A stretch of DNA of 34,906 bases from Bacillota bacterium. Its GTDB lineage: Bacteria > Bacillota > Clostridia > Saccharofermentanales > Fastidiosipilaceae. The notes beneath the pieces were generated by a model that saw only the letters and a list, made by a program, of their open reading frames with translations, ran no database searches and was not told where the DNA came from. Of this stretch, positions 17,018-25,304 are shown piece by piece; positions within the stretch are counted from its first letter, which is position 1; each line of letters opens with the position of its first letter. Location of the stretch: NCBI GenBank assembly GCA_030055235.1, contig JASGUW010000170.1:1-34906 (forward strand), given 5' to 3'. The translations under genes were made by a program, and so were the position numbers.

Positions 17018-17557
17018 CTAGCCCCGACCGCTCCCCCGCGCTCTGGCCGCCCGCCCCTGGTAGCCGCCATAGAGTTCGAAGGATTCAAGACGACCTGTAA
17101 AGGCCTGACAGATGGCCACCGCCAGCGCATCGGCCGCGTCGTCCGGCCGCGGCACCTCAGTCAGATTTAAAAGCACCTTCACCATCAGCTGCACCTGGCC
17201 CTTTTCGGCCCGGCCGGCCCCGGTCACGGCTTTCTTGATCTCCGCCGGGGTGTATTCATAGACACGCAGTCCCGCCCGGGCAGCTTCGGTGATCACCGCG
17301 CCGCGCGCCTGCGCCGTGCCAAGCGCCGTGGTTTTGTTCTGGGCGAAAAACTGCTCTTCTATCGCGACAAGTTCCGGCTTCGTACGGCTGATGATCTCAC
17401 CGACCGCATCGGCGATCGCCAGCAGGCGGTGTTCAAACGGCTGCCCCGGCGCTGTCTCGACCGTGCCGTGGTCGACCAGGCGAAGGCGCCCCGCCTCATA
17501 GTCCACCACGCCGTAGCCCAGAATGGCATAGCCGGGATCAATCCCCAGAACACGCAT
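17018..17557 (-). CDS. ruvC: Holliday junction resolvase RuvC
   Basis: This 179-aa endonuclease cuts Holliday junctions symmetrically as a dimer. The catalytic acids are in place: Asp7 (RVLGIDPG), Glu67 (VAIEEQFFAQN), and Asp140 and Asp143 (DDAADALAVAICQ). A basic Arg/Gly tail ends the protein. A clear AGGAG lies 6 nt before the ATG. It is the first gene of the ruvC-ruvA-ruvB-queH operon. Confidence 0.96.
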   Translation of the reverse strand: MRVLGIDPGYAILGYGVVDYEAGRLRLVDHGTVETAPGQPFEHRLLAIADAVGEIISRTKPELVAIEEQFFAQNKTTALGTAQARGAVITEAARAGLRVYEYTPAEIKKAVTGAGRAEKGQVQLMVKVLLNLTEVPRPDDAADALAVAICQAFTGRLESFELYGGYQGRAARARGSGRG

Positions 17558-17863
17558 CGCCCTCTCCTCTCGAACCTTTGTTTGCTATAGAATACATTTT
17601 AGCACAGACAGGTTTCTCCGGAGCCCGCCGCTGTGAAGCCAGGCAGCCGGTTGACACGGACCAGCCCCGTGAACGCGCGCCAGGATCGTCAAAAAACGCC
17701 CCCGACCGGTCGGCCGGAAGACGTTTTATCCATAAGTGTGAAAATAAGCAATTTGCACACGCAAGGTTTGTGCAAGTTCATTTTTCTCTGCTGTGTCAAG
17801 CTTGAAACACAGTTACTCCAGGCATTTCAGCTGTTTTCCATCTGGCAGCCCGGAAGTTCTCTG
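17558..17863. other. Non-coding spacer at the left edge of the AT-rich segment
   Basis: This carries the 5' region of the ruvC operon and the 3' flank of the flavodoxin-like gene. No gene is seen. It contains short inverted repeats: CCGACCGGTCGG near 17702, TTGCACA...TGTGCAA near 17753-17775 and CTGTGT...ACACAG near 17791-17812. The base composition turns AT-richer within it. Confidence 0.5.
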
Positions 17864-18391
17864 TCAGCCCAGATTCAGGTATTCCAGCAGCGGCTCAAGA
17901 TATTTTCTGTCGGTCCAGTCACAGCTCTCATCACCGGCCGACATCAGCGCGGCTTCCCAGACTTCATAGTCTGCAGGGTCCTTTCTGGCGATGCCCCTGC
18001 GCAGCAGCGGCAGCATCGTACGGATGAGCACCGACATCTTCTCCGGTTCCCAGGCTCCGCGACAGTAGAAAAGCGGTATGCCCTCCAGCTGGCCCTTGAG
18101 ATTCTGGGCGGACAATTCACGCACATAGCCCTCATCAAGAGGCGACGCACCCGTGCAGTATACGAGCAGCTTCTTCCCCTTGAGAGCATCCATGTGCTTT
18201 TTGAGAAAGGACAGGCCGGCAATTCTGGACGCATATACACCGCCTCCCAGAATGACAAGATCCACGTCCCTGACGTTCTCGGCTCCGGCCTGCTTCAATT
18301 CCATACAGGGAAAGGAGCTGGCAGCAGAGAGCCATTCGGCATATTTCTTGGCAGCTCCATACTTTGACTGGTAAAGGATGATTCCTCGCAT
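17864..18391 (-). CDS. Flavodoxin-fold protein (flavodoxin/HemG-like)
   Basis: This 175-aa soluble protein begins with a strand and phosphate loop, GIILYQSKYGAAKKYAEWL, followed by VDLVILGGGVYASRI and LLVYCTGASPLDEGY, the usual FMN-site layout of flavodoxin-domain proteins. HemG-type protoporphyrinogen oxidases belong to the same superfamily, but in anaerobes such proteins are mostly uncharacterised electron carriers or quinone reductases. An AAAGGG ribosome site is 9 nt before the ATG. It stands alone, transcribed away from the ABC genes that start 368 bp away. Confidence 0.85.
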   Translation of the reverse strand: MRGIILYQSKYGAAKKYAEWLSAASSFPCMELKQAGAENVRDVDLVILGGGVYASRIAGLSFLKKHMDALKGKKLLVYCTGASPLDEGYVRELSAQNLKGQLEGIPLFYCRGAWEPEKMSVLIRTMLPLLRRGIARKDPADYEVWEAALMSAGDESCDWTDRKYLEPLLEYLNLG

Positions 18392-18758
18392 CTTGCTCGA
18401 CCCTTTCGTGCCGCCGCCGGCTTGGCCAGCTCTGCCTGAGCCGGTATCGTTTATGGATTTGCCGGCGCCTGCCCCTGATCTTTGCGCTTTAGTATACGGT
18501 CAGTCCTGCCTGACTTGTTTGCGGCCGTTTTAAGCTTTTGTGAAATCACGAATCGGGCCTTGATGGAAAACAAAAAGACCCCAACGCCTGAACGAAACAC
18601 AGCTGCAGCGGGCATGAGGCACTTCGTGCTTTGGCTACTCTTCCTGAAATCTACCTTAACTCTAAGCGTTTTCACATTCTTCCCGCTTTTTTGTCCCGTA
18701 CACTCTTTCCAGAGCTTATGAAAGCAACGGCTGTCAGATATGACGAGGATGACGAAAG
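18392..18758. other. Divergent intergenic region before the ABC transporter genes
   Basis: This separates the minus-strand flavodoxin-like gene from the plus-strand ABC operon and so should hold both promoters. No convincing sigma-70 boxes, operator or riboswitch could be picked out by eye. The minus-strand open frame here (18451-18774) has no family features and is rejected. Confidence 0.4.
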
Positions 18759-19442
18759 ATGAAAAGGAAAGCACTGGAACTGATCAATGTCAGCAAAAGC
18801 TATGGCAAAAACCGTGTCTTAAACGCTTTGAATCTGGTCGTGGAAGAAGGCGAAGTCTTTGGCCTCATAGGACCCAACGGAGCCGGCAAGAGCACTCTGG
18901 TCAAACTCATCCTGAAACTGATAAAAAAAGACGCCGGTGAAATCATTTTTTTCGAAAACAAGCTGGGAAACTTTGCGGCTGAAGTCGGAGCAACCATTGA
19001 AGAGCCAGCGTTTTACGACTATATGACCGGAAAAGAAAACCTGGATATTTACAGGGTTCTGCTGTCGCTGACGGCTGATGATGTCCATGAAGCCATGGAC
19101 ATGACCGGTATCAGATATGCAGCAAATAAAAAGCTGTCTACGTACTCCATGGGCATGAAGCAGAGGCTGGCCATATCCAGAGCGATCAACTCCAGACCCA
19201 GGCTGCTCATACTGGATGAACCGACAAACGGACTGGATCCGAAAGCCGTCCTTGATCTGAGAAATATCGTGCACAAGCTGAACGAACTTGGCACTACCAT
19301 TATTTTTTGTTCACATAACCTGTCAGAAGTGAAAAATATCTGTAATACCTTCGGTTTCTTAACTGAAGGAACGATCAGGTTCAAAAGAGAAATGAGTGAT
19401 TCCGACAGCCAGATAGAAGAAATGGAACGCCTCTTTGTATGA
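18759..19442 (+). CDS. ABC transporter ATP-binding protein (BcrA/lantibiotic-immunity type)
   Basis: This 227-aa cytoplasmic ATPase has Walker A GPNGAGKST, a variant signature YSMGMKQRL, Walker B LLILDEPTNGLD and the switch region FCSHNLSEV. The MGMKQRL signature and short length are typical of BcrA-, NisF- or SpaF-like exporters that protect against cell-wall-active peptides. With the next two genes it would form an ABC-2 type exporter. A GAGG about 10 nt upstream may be the ribosome site. Its stop overlaps the next start as ATGA. Substrate unknown. Confidence 0.92.
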   Translation: MKRKALELINVSKSYGKNRVLNALNLVVEEGEVFGLIGPNGAGKSTLVKLILKLIKKDAGEIIFFENKLGNFAAEVGATIEEPAFYDYMTGKENLDIYRVLLSLTADDVHEAMDMTGIRYAANKKLSTYSMGMKQRLAISRAINSRPRLLILDEPTNGLDPKAVLDLRNIVHKLNELGTTIIFCSHNLSEVKNICNTFGFLTEGTIRFKREMSDSDSQIEEMERLFV

Positions 19443-20122
19443 CGATCGAAATCAAAAAGCTTTTCAAGTCCAGAACAATACTTTATTTGCTGATCATCAT
19501 GCTGCTGCTTTCCATATCCTTTTCCCTGTTCGTCATACATGGGCTGGACTCTGAGCTTTCCATCGGGGACAAAGAAAAGATCGCAGCTGAGATATATTTC
19601 CAGCTGATCTACTACTGCACGCCATTGCTCCTTGTGTTTCTGGCAGATTTCGTGTTTAACCAGGACTTTGTTATGGGAACCATTAAACACCTGATCTTAA
19701 AGTCAGACCGCAATACCATTTACATCATTAAATTACTCAGTCTGTCTCTGGCCTCTATTGTCCTGACTGCCTTGTTTCATGCAAGCAGTCTGCTGTCGAT
19801 TACATGGGGCCTCGGCATCAGTGCAGCCGACAGCCTTCTCACGGCAGTCCTGTATGAGAGCATCCCGGTTCTTGAAATGTCACTGCTGTTCTCCCTGGTG
19901 TCCCTGCTTGGCAAAAAGAATAATCTACTCTATCTGATTTCCCTGCATCTGATCATCCTCTTCCTGGCGGAGTCCTCACTCTCTCCTGGGAAATACAGCT
20001 ATGTCAGCAGTTTTAAAGCGGCCATACTGGACAGCAGAATTCCTGTGTCCAGCATAATCGGAATTCTTCTCTTGACCCTGGCAACGTATCTGCTTTTTAC
20101 CCACAAGGAGTTAACTGAATGA
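19439..20122 (+). CDS. ABC-2 type transporter permease (first)
   Basis: This 227-aa membrane protein has about six hydrophobic segments, including ILYLLIIMLLLSISFSLFVI, YYCTPLLLVFLADFVF, LLSLSLASIVLTALF and IIGILLLTLATYLLF. The topology, size and position fit the permease half of lantibiotic-immunity type exporters (BcrB or NisE/NisG-like). It is coupled on both sides by ATGA overlaps, so all three proteins are probably made in balanced amounts. Confidence 0.82.
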   Translation: MTIEIKKLFKSRTILYLLIIMLLLSISFSLFVIHGLDSELSIGDKEKIAAEIYFQLIYYCTPLLLVFLADFVFNQDFVMGTIKHLILKSDRNTIYIIKLLSLSLASIVLTALFHASSLLSITWGLGISAADSLLTAVLYESIPVLEMSLLFSLVSLLGKKNNLLYLISLHLIILFLAESSLSPGKYSYVSSFKAAILDSRIPVSSIIGILLLTLATYLLFTHKELTE

Positions 20123-20874
20123 AGCGTCTGTTAAAAAACGAAGCCGACAAACTCGGAAAGAAAAAACTGTTCCTGTTTATCCTTATCGTATACGTCATCT
20201 ATTCTGTCATTTCTATAAACATATATAAAAAGATGGTCGAAGAAGGGCTTATCAACTATGTTGACTCCAATATATTTGTAGAACAATTCTCGACTGACTT
20301 TCTGAATAAACCGCTCCTGCCCATCGGTCCCATCATCATCGGACTGGGCCTGCTTGATGTTTTCATACAGGATTATGCCAGCGGCAACATGAAATTCCAG
20401 GCGATGAAGCTCAGTAACAGAAAGAGCTTCATCCTGTCGAAACTGCTCACACAGCAGATAGTGTATTTCGTACTGGCCTGGATCATGTTTGTTCTGTCGC
20501 AAATCGCAGGGAATATCGCATTTGAGACAAATCTCACGCCTGCCAATATCGCTTCAAGTTTTGTCATCTATAACCTGAACATACTTCCATCACTGGCAGT
20601 CGTAAACATCGCCAATCTCATCTATGCTGCAGCAGGCCGGGAGCATCTGGCGCGGATTTCCCTGATCGCCCTGTTTATCATTCTGGAGATTGTAGCCAGA
20701 GCCACCAGCTTTGGCCATCTGCTCCCCGTTTTGAACTACTCCTATCTCGAAAGTTGTTTCGATGGAAAATTCGAGCTGAAATACCTTAACAGGCAGCTGG
20801 TCTCACTCATCTACCTGGCCGTATTGACCTTCCTGAACTTAATGGTCTGGTCAAACAAGGAATACGATAAATAG
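20119..20874 (+). CDS. ABC-2 type transporter permease (second)
   Basis: This 251-aa membrane protein starts MKRLLKNEADKLGKKK, typical of ABC-2 permeases with a short basic cytoplasmic start. About six hydrophobic segments follow (LFLFILIVYVIYSVISI, GPIIIGLGLLDVFI, IVYFVLAWIMFVLSQIAG, LARISLIALFIILEIVA, LIYLAVLTFLNLMVW). It partners the preceding ATPase and permease. No bacteriocin gene or two-component system accompanies the exporter here, so it more likely handles external or envelope-derived compounds. Confidence 0.82.
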   Translation: MKRLLKNEADKLGKKKLFLFILIVYVIYSVISINIYKKMVEEGLINYVDSNIFVEQFSTDFLNKPLLPIGPIIIGLGLLDVFIQDYASGNMKFQAMKLSNRKSFILSKLLTQQIVYFVLAWIMFVLSQIAGNIAFETNLTPANIASSFVIYNLNILPSLAVVNIANLIYAAAGREHLARISLIALFIILEIVARATSFGHLLPVLNYSYLESCFDGKFELKYLNRQLVSLIYLAVLTFLNLMVWSNKEYDK

Positions 20875-21078
20875 CTACTGGGAAAAGCAGCACGCATGCT
20901 CCTTGTATACATCTGAATCCTGGCAGCAGTTTTCCATTCGTCTGGGCCACAGAGAGTGAAGCCTTGGTAACCCCGGGCCTGCTCGCGAAGTTTTCCAGGC
21001 GGGCCATGGTGAAAAGCGGGGATACAGAAGTCTGGTACATCATGCATGGCTTGTAACTATCCAGTCGTACGAGCGGAT

Positions 21079-21134
21079 TTGGCAACTTTTCGAGCTGTAT
21101 CACCTTTCGCTAACACAACAAGGCTTTTTGTCAA
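21079..21134 (+). repeat. 70-bp extragenic repeat, locus 3 (diverged)
   Basis: TTGGCAACTTTTCGAGCTGTATCA (written here in two parts: TTGGCAACTTTT, CGAGCTGTATCA) is followed by TAACACAACAAGG and CTTTTTGTCAA. The same word order and near-identical spacing occur at 4169-4219. ACAACAAGGCTTTTTGTC is the best conserved part. Confidence 0.65.
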
Positions 21135-21171
21135 TTTCGGAGGCTCCACAGATGACTTCGATGGACGCAAA

Positions 21172-21250
21172 ACTGCGAAAGCTTGAGAAAATACCCACAG
21201 CCGCTTGTTATCTCGAGCAAAACTCGAGGCTTTAGCAAGGTCGATCGCAT
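21172..21250 (-). repeat. Hairpin element related to the 331-bp unit
   Basis: Read on the minus strand this begins ATGCGATCGACCTTG, continues TTTTGCTCGAGAT, and ends CTCAAGCTTTCGCAGTTTT. The order and most bases match 4262-4343. The left arm has changed: it now forms its own CTCGAG-centred hairpin, with CCTCGAGTTTTGCTCGAG at 21211-21228. Confidence 0.65.
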
Positions 21251-21300
21251 CAAGCAGAGATGGATGTCATCCCCAAAGCGCTGAAATACGCGCCACCCGC

Positions 21301-22116
21301 CTATTTCCCCTCAAAAAAATCCACTCGGACCTGGCCCATACCGCCTTCAATGCGAATCTCCCGGTCGCCCTGGCCCAGCCTGGTATCGGAGCTGATCCTC
21401 TCACTGTTGATAAGAATATCTCCGAGGCCCTTTTCAAGCTCAAAGCTGTAGTCGGCCAATGAACCTTGAAGGTCGAACTGACTCGAGCCGATGCCGAGCT
21501 GCAGATCGTTTCTCCCATAGAGTGTCCCGGTGAATTCCAGTTTGCCGACACCCATATTCAGGTCCAGATTATGAAAGCTGCTGTCCTTTATCGTCAGGCT
21601 TCCGGCACCGGCCTCTATGACAGTCTCATCGGCGGCAAACATCTTTTGGATCTTGACTTTTCCAGCACCCAGCTGCATGTGGATCGTCTTTGCCATCAGG
21701 TTCTCAATGGACATACTCCCCGCTCCGCTGTGAATATCCACCTTCTCCAGAAGCCTGTCTTCAGGAATGTAAAGTCGGATTACAGCAACGCCGTAGCGGG
21801 TCAGATGCAGCTGATTTCTGTCCCTGATAAGGAGCTTATCCCCTTCTTCCGTGACGCTTAGATGCTTGTAATTGCTTTCCACACGGAACTCCTGGTCATC
21901 CGCTGTCCTGACTTCAAGATCAACCCCAAGGACTTCAATTTCCAAAACACTGATACTGTTCTGAACTTCATAGACCTTGTATTCAGCTGTGGTATGAGAA
22001 GCAAAGACGGGGACAAAAAAGGAAATAACACGCATGATGCCGCTCGTTACGCCCACGATCAAAATGATAGCCAAAGCGATGGCGCTGTATTTTACGATGT
22101 TGTGCCAGACTTTCAT
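21301..22116 (-). CDS. DUF4097-type membrane-anchored beta-repeat protein
   Basis: This 271-aa protein has one N-terminal membrane helix (YSAIALAIILIVGVTSGI, about residues 11-35). An outside domain of repeated short beta strands follows, with recurring patterns such as VDIHSGAGSMSIENL, IHMQLGAGKVKI and LNMGVGKLEF, typical of DUF4097 (adhesin-like) beta-helix proteins. Many relatives sit beside envelope-stress or anti-sigma systems, and a sensing role is inferred. ATG 22116 overlaps the stop of the LiaF-like gene. A longer frame to 22143 lies inside that gene and is not preferred. Confidence 0.8.
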   Translation of the reverse strand: MKVWHNIVKYSAIALAIILIVGVTSGIMRVISFFVPVFASHTTAEYKVYEVQNSISVLEIEVLGVDLEVRTADDQEFRVESNYKHLSVTEEGDKLLIRDRNQLHLTRYGVAVIRLYIPEDRLLEKVDIHSGAGSMSIENLMAKTIHMQLGAGKVKIQKMFAADETVIEAGAGSLTIKDSSFHNLDLNMGVGKLEFTGTLYGRNDLQLGIGSSQFDLQGSLADYSFELEKGLGDILINSERISSDTRLGQGDREIRIEGGMGQVRVDFFEGK

Positions 22117-22817
22117 TTGATCTCCACACCCCCGAAGAGGCAATTTGCCTCAATATACAAAGTAACAGGACGATCCGACCCGACATCCGTTCCTGCCATC
22201 TTTTCACGCTTGTCGGAGACAGCTCCGAAAAGCACACTGGAGTCGACCTTGACTTCCACATAATCCGGCACTCGGATATCAATGCCGGCAAAGACAACGG
22301 AGGCGGTAATGAGGGCATCTTTCTCAATCCGAGCCTGGCTGAGATCAAGGCTGATACTGCCGAAAACGGCATCAAGAGACGCTCCTGAAAAGCTTTGTCC
22401 TGCGAAGTCCAGCCTGCGTGCCGTGAACGTCGCCGTTGCGTTCGCAACTCCCTCAACATTCGATTTCAGTTCTGTCCACTCAGCACCGGCTTTACGGCGA
22501 AATGAAGAGGACAGGAGAATTTTCAGGCCGATCAGGATCATGCCAACTGGTATCAGCAACTGCCAGAACGCCGTCAGATCAAGAATGCCCTGAGCTGAAA
22601 GGAGCAGGGCGACGCCTATCACCAGCCAGATCAGGCTGCTAAACTTGTCTCGTTCTCTAAAAAGACTGACGGTAGACGGAACAATAATAAAGAAGGTCCA
22701 CCAGCCATCGAAGAAGATATTGATCTTCGTGATACCCAATATATTCAAGGCAAAAACCGTGCCGGCTGCGATCAGTGCCAGTCCCCAGACGATTCGACCT
22801 GTGCTTATATTTTTCAT
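22113..22817 (-). CDS. LiaF-like protein (four membrane helices plus cell-wall antibiotic response domain)
   Basis: In this 234-aa protein, residues 1 to about 105 hold four hydrophobic segments (IVWGLALIAAGTVFALNILG, WWTFFIIVPSTVSLF, LIWLVIGVALLLSAQGIL, LLIPVGMILIGLKILL), as in the LiaI/LiaF-type membrane domain. The C-terminal half (LDAVFGSISLDLSQARI, DALITASVVFAGIDIRVP, VDSSVLFGAVSDKRE, EANCLFGGVEIK) matches the LiaF C-terminal domain. In Bacillus and relatives LiaF holds the LiaS kinase inactive until cell-wall antibiotics disturb the membrane. No lia kinase or regulator is in the window. It is coupled to the DUF4097 gene. Confidence 0.83.
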   Translation of the reverse strand: MKNISTGRIVWGLALIAAGTVFALNILGITKINIFFDGWWTFFIIVPSTVSLFRERDKFSSLIWLVIGVALLLSAQGILDLTAFWQLLIPVGMILIGLKILLSSSFRRKAGAEWTELKSNVEGVANATATFTARRLDFAGQSFSGASLDAVFGSISLDLSQARIEKDALITASVVFAGIDIRVPDYVEVKVDSSVLFGAVSDKREKMAGTDVGSDRPVTLYIEANCLFGGVEIK

Positions 22818-23542
22818 ACTATCTATACTTTCAACCTTATCTTTCTCATAGGATTTCTGGCAGCTGTCAGTACTGCAACAACATAAGCTAAAACTAGCAA
22901 GTCACTGTTAACTTTTCAACACGTTCTCGTTTTTTTACCACTGAGGAAAAGTCAGGGATTTGTGACTGCCAACACCTGGCCGGACAGCAGATGATCTTTG
23001 CCTGTCATTACCCATATTGCAGGTCAGGAGGAACATCTGCACATGAAGCTACGCTTGAACGGCAGGGCGAAAGATCCCATCTGCAAAAAAGCTTAGCTCC
23101 TGGACAATGCGCTTTCCGAATCCATGGTGAAAAATGTCGGCACTTTCTTCCTGCAACAAGGTCTACAGGCTGCTTGGGATCTCTTCTTTTAACCGCCTGA
23201 TCACGAAAACTGCCCATGCAGATCTGGTCAGGCGTTTCCTGTCCTGTGGCAGGATCCTGGATCCCGACTTCGCACAATATCCTTTTGGCCTCTTCTACAC
23301 GGAAGCGGCTGTTGACCCTTATGAACATAAGTCGTATGTGACCGTGACGCCATGTAATTCAAGGCTCTGACTGACAGGGTAAGCCGTCGAAGGCGCAAGT
23401 GTCCGTCAGAAGACTCACTGCCGGAACAAGTCCGGCGAGCTTACACGAGCGAATTGACATATACTCCGAATTGCTGTCCGCTTTCAGAAAGCACAAATCA
23501 TGGGACGGTGTTCGTGCCGGACGAAGAATCCCGGGCCTTTCT
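22818..23542. other. Non-coding stretch between LiaF-like and glycosyltransferase genes
   Basis: About 725 bp without a convincing gene. It should carry the LiaF-like promoter (a TTGAAA near 22915 on the minus strand has no good -10 partner). Several short minus-strand frames within 23040-23330 look faintly protein-like (for example DIFHHGFGKRIVQELSFF), interrupted by stops. They may be a decayed gene I cannot name. A small GCCGGA/TCCGGC hairpin lies near 23421-23437. Confidence 0.4.
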
Positions 23543-24643
23543 TCACTCAGTTCTTGCTGACAGGATTCGATTCATCTCGTCCAAATATGCGTTTACGACA
23601 ATGTCTCGATCAAATTCCCGCTCCATCTTCGCTCTTCCGGCTAAGCCCATTTCTCGTTTTTCTTCCCGGGATAATTGAACGAACTTGCGCATGGCCACAG
23701 CCAGACTTTGCGCATCACGTACCTCACAGCCAAAGCCACTGACACCCTCATCAAAGGTTTCCTGGCAACCCGGTACACGTGTGGCGATTACAGGCCGGCC
23801 GGAAGCGGCAGCCTCAAGCAGGACATTGGCTGTGCCTTCGTGGTAGGAAGGCAGGACAAGGCAATGAGCAGCAGCGATGAATGCCTGAATATCTTCCTGA
23901 AAGCCGTGGTAATGAATACTGCCATTATTGTTGATCACATTCATGGTTGCTTCACTTTCCTCATCGAAGTCACCCAGAATGTCTGCACGAACATCAATCC
24001 CTTCTGCCTGAAGCATGGAAAAGGCGTCAAGAAACTCCTCAATACCTTTATCACGCATAATCCTGCCGATAAACAAAAACTTTACCGGCCCGTCATCAGG
24101 CGGATAGGGAAGAACAAAAAAACGTTTGACATTGACACCCGATCCAGGAATAAGCCTGACATGCGCATTTTTCCGGAAAACTCCCCGCATGGCCTCCATA
24201 TTGTAGCGGTTCTGAAAGAATATGCAGTTTGCCCCGTACAGTCCAAAACGGTATAAAAGTTTCAGAAAAGCACTGAGAACATTTTTCTTTTCAATAACTG
24301 TTCCAAGACCTGTGATGTTGGCAATGCATGGCAGTGAAAAGAGACAGCAGGCCATTCCTCCATAAATATTGGGCTTGGCAGTGTATGTTAGGACAATATC
24401 CGGCTTAACCTTCCTCATTATCGCCAGATATCTAAAAAAAAGAATGATATCGCTGAGAGGGTTCAGGCCACGGCGGTTAAATTCCGTCCTGACGTAGCTG
24501 CAGCCAATCTTTTCAAAGTCCTTAACGAATTCCCCAAACGGAAGTGATAAAAAAACCTCATGCTCGCGACGCAAAGCCTGTACCAGCTCATACCTGAAAC
24601 GATAGAGACCAACATCATTATTCGCTAAAAGCAATATGCGCAT
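23543..24643 (-). CDS. Glycosyltransferase family 4 (PglA-like)
   Basis: This 366-aa cytoplasmic, membrane-associated enzyme is probably GT-B fold. The N-terminal domain starts MRILLLANNDVGLYRFRYEL with PDIVLTYTAKPNIYG. The C-terminal donor-binding domain has VKFLFIGRIMRDKGIEEFLDA and the E-x7-E motif in HEGTANVLLEAAASGRPVI. Related enzymes add the second sugar to lipid-linked diacetylbacillosamine or similar N-acetylated sugars. It is the last gene of the four-gene glycan operon, starting 4 bp after the acetyltransferase gene. Confidence 0.9.
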   Translation of the reverse strand: MRILLLANNDVGLYRFRYELVQALRREHEVFLSLPFGEFVKDFEKIGCSYVRTEFNRRGLNPLSDIILFFRYLAIMRKVKPDIVLTYTAKPNIYGGMACCLFSLPCIANITGLGTVIEKKNVLSAFLKLLYRFGLYGANCIFFQNRYNMEAMRGVFRKNAHVRLIPGSGVNVKRFFVLPYPPDDGPVKFLFIGRIMRDKGIEEFLDAFSMLQAEGIDVRADILGDFDEESEATMNVINNNGSIHYHGFQEDIQAFIAAAHCLVLPSYHEGTANVLLEAAASGRPVIATRVPGCQETFDEGVSGFGCEVRDAQSLAVAMRKFVQLSREEKREMGLAGRAKMEREFDRDIVVNAYLDEMNRILSARTE

Positions 24644-24647
24644 AGAA

Positions 24648-25304
24648 TTAAGAATCCGCCTTTATTGGACTGGAAGGTATACCAATATATACACCAGGCT
24701 CCGTGATATCCTTAACCACAACAGCGCCGGCACCAAGCACCACGTCACGGCAAACATTGATGTTGTTAATAATAATGCCCCCTATGCCGACCCATGAGCA
24801 CCTGCCAAGCGAAACAGTTCCTGCCAGATGCGCCCCCGGGGATACATGGACATAGTCCTCCAGAGTGCAATCGTGGTCGACCGTGGCTCCGGTATTTATG
24901 ATAACGCCTTTGCCAATTTTCGTTCCGGAGTTGACAACTGCGTTGGCCATGATGACCGTACCGGGTCCTACAGTCACATCTTCTGCCAGAACCGCAGTGG
25001 GATGGATTGCGCTGCACCAGTTGACATGGTTCTTTTCCATCAAGCTCTGTCGGGCATGATTGTTGCCAAATGCCGGCACAAATAATGCATTCGGCGGAAA
25101 GCTGCAAATATCAGATGTGCTTCCAAGTATGTGAAAGCCCGGCAACTGTTCGGGAGCTTTATCATCCAGAAAACCAAGCACCCGGTCACCGGATACCTTC
25201 AGAATATCTGCAATAACCTTTGCGTGACCTCCCGCACCAACCACAATGACATTTCTCTGCATCTGAGATATTTCTTCCTGACTGGAAACTAAAATCCTAT
25301 TCAT
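24648..25304 (-). CDS. PglD/NeuD-family sugar O/N-acetyltransferase
   Basis: This 218-aa enzyme of the left-handed beta-helix acyltransferase group begins with a Rossmann-like sugar-nucleotide domain (VIVVGAGGHAKVIADIL). The hexapeptide-repeat domain follows (AVVNSGTKIGKGVIINTGAT), with the likely catalytic His in ATVDHDC. PglD acetylates the 4-amino group of a UDP-4-amino-sugar to complete UDP-diacetylbacillosamine. The chosen ATG (25304) overlaps the stop of the sugar transferase gene by 8 bp, suggesting coupling. ATG 25262 (204 aa) is an alternative that still retains the whole fold. Confidence 0.88.
   Translation of the reverse strand: MNRILVSSQEEISQMQRNVIVVGAGGHAKVIADILKVSGDRVLGFLDDKAPEQLPGFHILGSTSDICSFPPNALFVPAFGNNHARQSLMEKNHVNWCSAIHPTAVLAEDVTVGPGTVIMANAVVNSGTKIGKGVIINTGATVDHDCTLEDYVHVSPGAHLAGTVSLGRCSWVGIGGIIINNINVCRDVVLGAGAVVVKDITEPGVYIGIPSSPIKADS

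Larger units (their letters stand above)
20875..21300. other. Convergent intergenic region with eroded repeats
   Basis: This lies between the ends of the ABC operon and the DUF4097 gene. It holds a copy of the 70-bp element (21079-21134) and a reverse-oriented relative of the hairpin from the 331-bp unit (21172-21250). No credible gene or clear terminator is visible. Confidence 0.6.

Noticed and set aside
16978..17130. 51-residue extension of RuvA
   Set aside because: It overlaps ruvC and lacks similarity. The family starts with MIARIRG at 16977.
18451..18774. 107-aa minus-strand gene upstream of the ABC operon
   Set aside because: No domain, membrane pattern or ribosome site; it overlaps the start of the ATPase gene on the opposite strand.
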